From Typhlomys cinereus (taxonomy: Eukaryota; Chordata; Mammalia; Rodentia; Platacanthomyidae): DNA of 64,000 nucleotides. The stretch is from the NCBI GenBank assembly GCA_023101885.1, contig JALPQD010000834.1, positions 124,001 to 188,000 on the forward strand, in the 5' to 3' direction. Every line of letters starts with the position of its first letter. Positions within the stretch are counted from its first letter, which is position 1. The notes under the pieces were generated by a model. The model was given only the letters and a program-made list of their open reading frames with translations, was not told the DNA's origin and ran no database searches. Positions 55,871-64,000 of this stretch are shown piece by piece. The translations under genes and the position numbers were made by a program.

Positions 55871-56400
55871 CAGGTGCTCTCCGATGTACACCGCAGGATA
55901 GTGGCTGCTACTGGAACTAGTGACCTCTGGAAAGGAGATGCGCCGTCTGGTTTTGAAAAGAGTGCTACTGGTCATGCTTTCATCTGAACTGAAAAGTCAT
56001 CTTCTGTTAGTGATGAAATAACGGGGTGGTGACTGTTAAGATCTTAGAAATGATCTCATCATGAGGCTCCAGAAAAGAGGAAGGATTGTCAGCCTCGCAA
56101 GCAGCAGTGGCCCCTGCTACTGACTCCTGGGGGTTGCAATGAGGAAGTAGGAAGTCTGCAAAACCCACAGGAGCAGTCAGTGACAGTGAAGCCTGCAGCA
56201 GGTGGGTCAGACAGAGCAGTCTGGGAAGCTGTGGGGGTCTGACTTCTCTTCTGGTGCTCACAGCACTGCTGCAAGAAGTTTCTGGAATCAGAACCACATC
56301 CACACAGATTTTCAAAAATCTATGAAAGAAGAAAATGAACTTAAATGAGAACAGAATGTTCTTTTGATTGGAAGAGGAAACATGGGTTTAAAAGGTTGAA
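55871..56400. other. Stretch without recognised feature
   Basis: Unassigned. Short frames on the minus strand (56007-56315) have no domain. Confidence 0.3.
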
Positions 56401-56404
56401 GAGT

Positions 56405-56890
56405 GGGCTGGAGCGATGGCTCAGGGGTTGATTCTTCCTTGCAAGCAAAAAGTCCTGAGTTTAAATCCCAGATTCCATATAAAAAAACTCCAGGCAGAAA
56501 TAGTGGCAATCCACACTTCTGGTCCTGGTAGGCAGCGCCTACACACAATTGTGCGTGTGCGTGTGTGTGTGGAACCAAGGGCGAATTCACCGTGGACCGC
56601 CCCCACCTCCTCCTTGTTTACACTGCCTCAGGATTCTCAGGCTCCGCCGTCGACTCACAGGCTCTGCCCACCAGGAGCAGGAAGGGGGGGGCCGCCCCGC
56701 TTCTGTCCGGGATCTAGGATCGAACTCAGGACCGTCCGCCTGCAAGGCAGAGACTAAACCCCTGAACCATTTCTCCAGCCCCAATCCAAGATAATTCTTG
56801 AAGTCACTCAGGCTCCCACAGTGCCCTGTGACAGACATACACATATATACGCACACACAGTAAATAAGTAAGGTACTAAAAAATAAATAA
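56405..56890 (+). mobile_element. Old SINE containing an inverted young SINE
   Basis: The outer old-subfamily SINE starts GGGCTGGAGCGATGGCTCAGG and resumes after the insertion at AATCCAAGATAATTCTTGAAGTCACTC, ending in CACACACAG and an A-rich tail. The inner element lies in the opposite direction. Confidence 0.85.
56540..56781 (-). mobile_element. Young B2-like SINE, inverted inside an old SINE
   Basis: Antisense body GAACCAAGGGCGAATTC and head complement ending CTCCAGCCCC at 56781. The left junction is ACACACAATTGTGCGTGTG, which is palindromic, with no T-rich tail. The two SINEs therefore form an inverted repeat with almost no loop. Confidence 0.8.
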
Positions 56891-57104
56891 AAGGTTGAAA
56901 AATACAGTTACAACTCTTTAATTTTAATTAATTATTTGTGTTTCTTTATGGCATTTTCATATGTTGTTTTGGTTGATCCTCCTCAACCTTTGTCATCTCC
57001 CCATCTCCCTGTTCCCTCTACTTCTACCCTCCAATATTCCCCCTTTGCATTTTTTGCCATGTGTTTTATTTCCTTCCAACACCAGCCTTAAAATACCTGT
57101 GACA
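56891..57104 (-). repeat. L1 3' UTR fragment (older rodent type)
   Basis: From about 56930: GGCATTTTCATATGTTG, then TTGATCCTCCTCAACC, CATCTCCCCATCTCCCTG and CTTCTACCCTCC, the pyrimidine-rich complement of an Lx-like L1 3' UTR. Confidence 0.6.
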
Positions 57105-57655
57105 GTTAACCCTGGGTGTCAACTTGACACATCTGGCATTAACTAAGATCAGCTGAAACCACACCTGGAAAGATCAACTGAGACCACCTGAAGAGATTAT
57201 CTGGATAATACAAAGATTAGTCCTAGATGGGATCAGAACCTCCATAGATCTCATTGGAATCTCCCAGTAGTGGACCAGATAAAAGGTACTGTAATGGTTA
57301 CTCTTAACTATTGCTGTGAGAGAGCACCCAAAGTCAAACAACTTAAGGGAGAAAGGGAGGTTTATTCAGTTTACAGTTCCAGAGGAGAGATACAGTTTTT
57401 CACAGTGGAAGTGGCATGGCTAGTGGCCAAATCTGGAGGCAGGCTAAGTCACTGCAAACATCTTACAGGCTGAAAGCAGCAAGACTTCTTGCTGCAAAGC
57501 AGACTTCTCCAGGAAGTAGGGTGGGACTCATCCACCTCAAGGCTCACCCCTGTGATCACCTTCCTTCAGGAAGGCTCCACCTCTCAAAGGTGCCATGACC
57601 TTGCCAAACATGTGAGACTTTGGGGGACACATTTCAAACCACGACACTAAGTAAG
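57105..57655. repeat. Two MaLR-type LTR-like pieces
   Basis: Plus-strand piece at 57105-57284 (GACAGTTAACCCTGGGTGTC, then AACTTGACACATCTGGC, then CAGCTGAAACCACACC). Minus-strand piece at 57285-57655 (TGTAATGGTTACTCTTAAC start, TTCAGTTTACAGTTCCAGAGG, CTCCACCTCTCAAAGG, GTGAGACTTTGGGGGACAC end). They are related to 20505, 37310 and 55500. Confidence 0.55.
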
Positions 57656-57779
57656 CATTCTGCCATGAACCACATACCTGATGATTTAAGAGAGCATTAA
57701 CAATTACCTTAAAGCATTAAAATTCATCCTATTAGGAGATGAGTTAAGGTATCCACTTCATTTATTAATTTTTAAATTT
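57656..57779. other. Short stretch without recognised feature
   Basis: Unassigned. Confidence 0.3.
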
Positions 57780-59900
57780 TATTCGATGATTATTAGTAAT
57801 AGGGGTCTTACCACACTGGTTTTTGTAGAAGCGGCGGCATTTTACACACCTATCAGCAGTGAATAAGGGTTCGCCTTTACTCACATCCTTGTCAGCATTT
57901 GTTGTCATTTATTTTGCTGATAACAACCATTCTGAATGTAATGAGACAGAATCTCAAATTAGTTTTAACTTGCATTTTTCTGATAACTAATGATGCTGAA
58001 TGTAATTAAAAATATTTATTTGTCATTTCTGTTTGTTCTTTTGAGAACTATTCAGTTCTCTGGCTCACTTATTAATTAGTAGCTTTGATTTTGATGATTA
58101 ATTTTCACAGTTGTTCATCTAATCTATTGATCACCTATCTGGAAAATAGCTGGCAAAGGGTTTCTCCCATTTTTCTGTAGCCCATCTGTTCACTTTGTTG
58201 GCAGGTTCCTTTGCTGTGCAAAAGCTTTTCAACTTCATTTAATCCCATATATTAACTCTTGCGTCTGCCCTGTGGTATTAGGGTCCTATTCAGAAAGTTC
58301 TTACTTATTTTTGTATCTTGAAGTTTTCTTCCACAATTTCAGTATTTCGTATTCTAAACTAAGATTTTTGATGATCCTAATTGATGTTTGTGCCTGGTGA
58401 GACCTGTGGATCTGGTCTCATTTTCCTGCAAATAGGTATACTGCTTCCCAGCACTATTTGTTGTTAGACTTTTCTTCTACTGTATGTTTTTGACAGCTTG
58501 TCAAAAATTAATTGACCACTGCTATGTGGATTTATTTCTAGTTCTTCTGTTAGGTTACAATGGTCTACATGTCAGTTTTGTGTCAATATCATGCTATATT
58601 TGCTACTCTTGCTCTAGAACATAATTTGAGGTCGGTTATTGTGATACTTCCAGCAGTGTTCTTTCTGTCTAGAATTACTTTGACCACCCTTAGTCTTTAT
58701 GTTTCCATGTAAATTTTAGGATTTTTTTTCTACTTTTGTGAGGAAAGTTATTGGAATTTTGATCGGGATTGTATTGAATGCAAATATTACTAGCATCTTC
58801 TCCAAATTTTTTCAGTTTCTGTCATGTAGCTATTTCCCTCTTCCTAGAGGGAGAAGGAAGATTCATAAGACTTAGAAAGTAAACAAAACTTACAATTCTC
58901 AAAAGTTGAAACTCACAAGATTCCCAAAGCCCCTCTCCAAACTTATATAATACAGTCAGTAAACAATTGTTGAAGAGAGCAGACTCTCCAACCAGCCAAG
59001 CTGCTTGAAGTTGTTCAGGGAACTCAGAAGATGAAGCTTTCCTGAGCTGTCACCCATCTTAGCGTGGGTTTTTTGTTGATACAGCTGTTTTTGAGCAACC
59101 CTATAAGTAGTTCCTTACCCACACTCCTGTAAGTAACCCCTACAAGCTCAAAGCTTTGCCAACTTAGACTTTGGTAGAACCATTACTTTGGTTTATCATT
59201 GGTTCATATTTCTTGGAAAGTTACACAATGTCTTAATGTTTTCTTTGTAGGGGACTTTCACCTTCTTGGTCAGGTTAATCCCCAGAAAGTCTAAAGCTAT
59301 TGTGAATGGAATGTTTTCCATAATTTCATTCACAGTAACTTCATCATTGGTGTATATAAAGCTATTGATTTTGCAAGTTGACTTTGAATCCTACAACTTT
59401 ACCAAAAAGGTTTGTCATTCCTAAAAGTTGTCTGGTGGAGTCCTTTGAGTCTTTTTAGGTATAGAATTTTATCTGAAGAAAGGGGTAGTTTTTGTCCCTT
59501 TATATCTTTTTTGTCGCTTTATGTCTTTTACTTGCCATTTCTTCTAGCTGAGATTTTGAGAAACTTTGTTCAAGAAGAGTGAAGGTAGCAGTCACCCTTT
59601 TAGATGTTAGGGGAAATGTTCTCAGTTTCTTCTCATTTAGTATAATATTGGCTATTGGCTCATTGTATTAAAAACAACTCTAAGTTGAAGCATGTCCCAT
59701 GTATTCTTCAGTATTTTTATCATGATGATATGTTAAGCTGTGGGAAATGCCTTCTTTTACATCTATCAGGATGATCTTGTGATTTCTGTCTTTAAATCTA
59801 TCTTTGATGTATTACATTTATTGATTTGTAAATGCTGAACCAATCTTGCATCCTGGGTGAAACCAATTTAGTCATGATGTATGACTTAATATGTTCTCTC
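57780..59900 (-). mobile_element. Ancient L1 ORF2 fragment
   Basis: Complement of ORF2 in order: TCACATCCTTGTCAGCATTTGTTG, GTAATGAGACAGAATCTC, TGTGCAAAAGCTTTTCAAC, TTCTTCCACAATTTCAG, ATTTTGATCGGGATTGTATTGAATG, CTTGGTCAGGTTAATCCCCAG, GAACCAATCTTGCATCCTGGG. A non-L1 block at about 58840-59210 interrupts it. Strongly diverged, no open frame. Confidence 0.8.
58840..59210. repeat. Unidentified insertion inside ancient L1
   Basis: The sequence from CTATTTCCCTCTTCC to CATATTTCTTGG breaks the ancient L1. I could not assign it. It may be an LTR or a DNA transposon remnant. Both ends are guesses. Confidence 0.35.
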
Positions 59901-59914
59901 TATCTCTAGTGAAC

Positions 59915-60260
59915 GTGTATATTTAGCCATGTGCGTGTACTTGTGCAATATGGAGCACAGGCACATGTGTGCATGTGTGTGTAGAGGCCAGATGATGCCT
60001 TCTTCAGTCACTCTCCACCTTATTTGCTGAGACAGTGTCTCTCATTGAATTCCTAACCCACTGATTTAGCTCAGCTGTCTGGAGAGTGAGTTCCAGGTAG
60101 TCTCTATCTCCACCCATGCCCCCACCACAACCACTGGGATTACAGAATGTGTGCCACTGCACCAAGATTTTTACATGAGACTAGGAATCTGAATTCAGGA
60201 TCTCATGCTTGTGTGGCAAACATGCTACTCACTAAGTCATATCTTTAGCTCCTATGCAAC
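59915..60260 (-). repeat. B4-like SINE
   Basis: Antisense: the GTGCATGTGTGTGTAGAGGCC region, TGAGACAGTGTCTCTCATTG, GGGATTACAGAATGTGTGCC and GATCTCATGCTTGTGTGGC, ending near CTAAGTCATATC. Confidence 0.7.
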
Positions 60261-60429
60261 TTCTGCTGCAAAGCTTTAACCCTTCAATATTAATTATTGA
60301 GATTTATATACAAAATTATTTGTTTCACAGATATATTTGCTACATAAGAAATTATTAATTTAATCGACTGATTTTTTTACTGTCTGTAGCTCTTACATTC
60401 CTGCCAGCTCCTGCCAGATATTCCTTATT
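60261..60429. other. Short stretch without recognised feature
   Basis: AT-rich unassigned DNA. Confidence 0.3.
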
Positions 60430-62285
60430 TTAAATTTTAAATTATTTAAAATTTTAATGTGCATTTGTTGTTTTCTCCTCACATTACCCTATCTCATCCT
60501 TTCTCTTCCTCCCACTGATAGTCTTCTTGAAAAGCTTCCATCCTACCCAGGTGTCTTTATTTGTGTATGTGTCCTCCTGAATATAGACTACCTGTTTTTG
60601 CATGTACATGGATATCTACTGAAGCATAGGCAGTATTTTCGAAGAAGTACCACTGAAACATGAGGGATCATGCCCTCCAGATCACTCCAAGAGGGCTGGG
60701 ACCACATGAGTCCCTTTTTCATTCATTATGCCATGGTGCTATACCTATCCTTGTGCAGGGCTTGTACAGATAAATTTAGTTGCAGTATGATCATGGTTTT
60801 ACAGGTTTTTATATCTAGAGGGTGCTGTTTCATGGTTCTCCTCCCACAATCTGGCTTTCACATTCTTTCTGTCCCCTTCTCTGTCCTGGGCTTCTGGATG
60901 GGGGAATGGCAGAGCTACAGTCACTTACTTTCTCCCCTACAGTTGTGATTCTCTGTATTGATCATTTTCCATTAAGAAAATTCTTCTTGGATAGAGGCTG
61001 AGTGCTGCACTAATGTTTGGTTTGCTGTCATGTCTGCTTAGCAGTACGATATTCATAGGTCCTCTTCTAGGGTCTGGGAAATCCCCATCCAAGGACTCAT
61101 AGCTAAGCTTTCACCTGTTAAGTGGGCCTTAAATCCACTCAGAGAGCAGTTGGTTGTTTCTATAATAGTCATCACGATTGCACTGAAACATGCATCTTAT
61201 CAGGCTGAATCATGTTGAAATGCACAAAATTTCAACATGGGAAAGACTGTTGGTAGTTTTTCTTCTTTAGAAGCTTGCATATTACCTTCTAGTATTATGA
61301 CAGCCAACCCTTAAGGAGTAAGCTTTTGAGTCACAACCAGCTTGATATTTTTGTGTCTATGACTGAAGTGTATATTATCTTTAGCAACAGGGTCTTACCA
61401 TCAGGTTCTAGGCAGCAACCATAAGCTATGGCAATAACTTATATTGTTTTAGGTGTCTCTGAGACCTCTCTGACTAACAGTTCCTACAGAAGTATCTAAT
61501 ATCTCGCACTGGAAGTTTTGTGTTGTCATCTGGGTCTTCTGGGAAGAGCCTCTTGAAGTAGTTTCTGCTAGCTCAAATTCTCCCTTTCTTCTGTATCCCT
61601 GTGAATGTATCACTAATCAAAGTTGTGACTTTTTTCTTTTTTATTGTATTTTTAGTAGAAAGATACTATAGGTTTTCGTGTGCCTTTATTTTATGTCTTT
61701 ACTGTTATTCTTTCTCTACCACCTCTCCTCCACTTTATCCCCTCCTCTCTCAGATTTACACTGTTTCCTCTATTGTTTCCTTTTCAACCTCTGTACCACT
61801 TGCATTCTTTTTCTCCCTCTATCTTAACAGCTACCTTATGTTTTCTAAGTTGAGCACAGAAATCAGTGGCTCAAATCTAGGATCTGTATATGCAGTATCT
61901 TTCTTTCTGTGATGGGGTAGCTTATCTCAGTGATTTTTTCATTTCTGTCTATTTATTAGTAAATTTCATTCTTTTTCATTTCTATCTGTCTGCAACTTTC
62001 ATTCTTCTTGAGAACTGAATAATATTCCTTTACACATATGTCCCATATTTTCATTATTCATTCATCACTTAATGGAAATTTAGGCTGATTCCACTGCCTA
62101 GTTGTTATGAATTATGCAGAGATGAACATAGATGTGTGTCTTTGTAGTAGGATATACAGTCCTTTTGGAAATTTGCCCAGAAGATGTATAGTTGGATCAC
62201 ATGGTGTTTTATTCTAAACCTTTGGAGAAACTTCCACACTGCTTTCTGTAGTGACTGTCATCTTTCTCTAAATGCACGTAAAGGT
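60430..62285 (-). mobile_element. Older rodent L1 3' part
   Basis: A pyrimidine-rich 3' UTR complement (about 60460-61920, with CATCCTTTCTCTTCCTCCC and several CT-rich blocks), then the end of ORF2 in antisense (61975-62285): AATTTAGGCTGATTCCACTGCC, GAATTATGCAGAGATGAACATAG and GTTGGATCACATGGTG. The order 3' UTR then ORF2 end is right for a minus-strand L1. 5'-truncated. Confidence 0.7.
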
Positions 62286-62559
62286 ATTTTCCAAAATTAC
62301 AGTATGATAATATACTCCAATTATTGAAAATAATTTCATTATCAACAATATTTGCACAGTATTAATTTCTAAAATATTAAATGCTTACAATTCTGGATCC
62401 ACATCTTTTGTGAATTAATTTCTTTTTTAATCACTCATGTGTAACACTGGCAAATTAAAGTCAGAGAACAGGGTCTTACCTGTTTGGGATACTAGACCCA
62501 GAGGTAGTATTAGAGTCTACATAATTCTGCCTTACAGAATTATTTAATATAACACATTG
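62286..62559. other. Short stretch without recognised feature
   Basis: AT-rich unassigned DNA. Confidence 0.3.
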
Positions 62560-62970
62560 TGGTGGCTAATATTGTTAAGTGCCAAGATCTAGAATCACTG
62601 AGGAGAAAAGCCTCAGGGTCTACCTGTAAGAGTTTATCTTGATTAAGGTTGGACTCAGAATGTCTATGAGGGATTATCTCAATTCGGTTAATTGATGCTG
62701 GGAAACTATCTTAATTATAGACAGGGCCATTCCCTGAGTGTGGATCCTAGATTGTATAAAATAGAGAAAATGGGCTGAACACTAAGCATAACACTCATAA
62801 CTCTCTGTTTCCTGGCTGTGGATATGACATGATCAGTTGCTCCAAACTCCTGCCACTTTGATTTTCTTTCTTTAACAACTGAACTCTGGAACTATGAGCC
62901 AGAATAAACCATTTCTCCCTCAAATAACTTTTGTCACAGTCACAGAAAAAGTAACCAAGACAAGCATCTA
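62560..62970 (+). repeat. MaLR LTR
   Basis: Starts TGTGGTGGCTAATATTGTTAAG and shows GATTATCTCAATTCGG, TGTTTCCTGGCTGTGG and AGCCAGAATAAACCATTTCTCCC with a poly(A) signal, ending AGTAACCAAGACAAGC. The order and length fit a MaLR LTR, and the right flank matches MaLR internal sequence. Confidence 0.7.
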
Positions 62971-64000
62971 TCACTAAAGCTATTGTTTTTCTCATTCATA
63001 TCTATATCCAAACAAGAAGGTAAAACTTAACACCAGTTATAGCCATGTCATTGTCAAGGTTTGCAATGTGAGTTGTCCTCCACAATTTTTCCCATTAATT
63101 TGTTTGACTTTGGATCTCAGTGTCTCATACAGAGAAAGAGTAGTAGATATAGAAATTGGTACCAAGAAGGGAAATTAAGAGCATCTGGTGTCACAATGTG
63201 GAGTGTTTTGAAGTTGAGAAATTGGTACCAGAGAAGTGGGGTGTTACATGTGAGACTAAGAGGATCCAGTACTAGAAAGTGATGTGGTGTTTGTGACACT
63301 GAGAAAAGTTGGTACCTAGAAGCAGAGAAGTATAGTCATTGCTGTAATGGGATTTGTAAGTCTTTGGAAATGTTTTTGGGGAGAACTATGGAGAACTTTG
63401 GGACTTTGCACTGCAAAAGACTTTGCACCTTGTAGACTGGACAGAAAGGGCCATTCTAGTGAGAGTTTGGAAGAGGCTGATGCTATTAGAGATGTGGATG
63501 GTGGAAGCCCAGCTTGTGATGGTTCAGAGGGGAACAGAGACTGTATTTGGAACCATACAAATGGCAAATGGAGTAACATGTTGTAGAAAGTTTGATTGAG
63601 TTTGCCTTCATCCTGTAAGCTTAATTAGAGTTAAATTCAAGTGTTTGGTGAAAGGAATTTCAAAACAATACAGTCTTGACAGTGTGGTATGACTGTTGCT
63701 CAAAGTTATGACAAAAAAGAGCAAAGAATCAGGTGGAAGATGAAAATTGTGAGATTCAATGATAAAAAATGCAATGGCAAACTTAAAGAATTGAATCAGG
63801 AAGAGACAGAGAGAAAAATGGTGACTATTGTTAAAGAGATAAGTTCCACCATTGAATCAAATTTAGATAATGGAAGAGGCCCTATCCTGAGGACAAATTT
63901 TTTAGGGAAAGATCCTGCCCATGAAAATATAAATCCTTTTGAAAGGAATGAACTAAAGGGAGGAGTTTCAAAGAAAAGGTCTGTTTCTCTTCTGAAGTAA
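62971..64000 (+). mobile_element. MaLR internal region, cut by the window end
   Basis: AGAAATTGGTACCAAGAAGGG and GAAATTGGTACCAGAGAAGTGGGGTG are signature phrases at the start of MaLR (ERVL-related) internal regions, which have decayed gag but no pol. The open frame from 63689 to 63997 (TAA at 63998-64000) is lysine- and glutamate-rich, as the gag-like region is, but I see no conserved motif and do not call it a gene. Confidence 0.7.

Noticed and set aside
56007..56315. 102-residue minus-strand frame
   Set aside because: No domain, ordinary composition, competing frames of similar size, and next to LTR and SINE pieces.
63689..64000. Host gene at the right edge
   Set aside because: The frame lies in MaLR internal sequence and shows no conserved domain. 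It is better explained as decayed gag-like sequence.

Overview
The window is a gene-poor, retrotransposon-dense piece of a mammalian nuclear genome, almost certainly rodent. The evidence is the repeat content: many copies of a B2-like tRNA-derived SINE with an A box, a B box and a CA/TG-rich tail, older B1, B4-like and ID-like SINE pieces, rodent-type L1 elements with a purine-rich 3' UTR, and MaLR-type LTR pieces. The species cannot be named from sequence alone. No host protein-coding exon, rRNA, tRNA gene or CRISPR array could be supported. Almost every long open frame is L1 ORF1/ORF2 or a chance frame through a simple repeat, a SINE or an L1 3' UTR.

Layout. 1-3660: an L1-tailed chimeric repeat, an L1 3' UTR, a SINE and an old LTR. 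3981-14040: an old L1 in plus orientation (degraded ORF1, ORF2 and 3' UTR). Three later insertions interrupt it: a young minus-strand L1 (3981-6044), a young SINE (6436-6712) and an ERV remnant (11066-12776) with a 6-bp target duplication. 14040-32480: ancient L1 and HAL1-like fragments, SINEs, an ID-seeded GGAA tract of about 400 bp and stretches of apparently unique DNA. 32480-42700: SINEs and short 5'-truncated L1 3' ends, many with clear target-site duplications, including a three-layer nest at 32490-33130. 42785-53690: a second old L1 that received two truncated L1s, a SINE and, in its 3' UTR, a nearly complete L1 (46239-52722). 53690-64000: old SINEs, MaLR-type LTRs, ancient minus-strand L1s and, at the right edge, a MaLR LTR running into internal sequence.

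The most informative object is the nearly full-length L1 at 46239-52722. It has two CpG-rich 5' UTR monomers, a long ORF1 reading frame, an ORF2 whose endonuclease, reverse transcriptase and Cys-rich motifs are all readable but split by frame breaks, a 12-bp target-site duplication, and about 180 bp of non-L1 DNA between its own 3' end and a second poly(A), which is the signature of 3' transduction. The same ORF2 frame break between the endonuclease and RT domains also occurs, at the same A6 run, in the much older L1 at 8734-8739. That is the strongest candidate here for something unusual. Two other L1 insertions in the window also seem to carry 3' transduced DNA, so weak transcript termination may be characteristic of this L1 lineage.

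All family names come from remembered consensus features and direct comparison between copies within the window. No database search was run.
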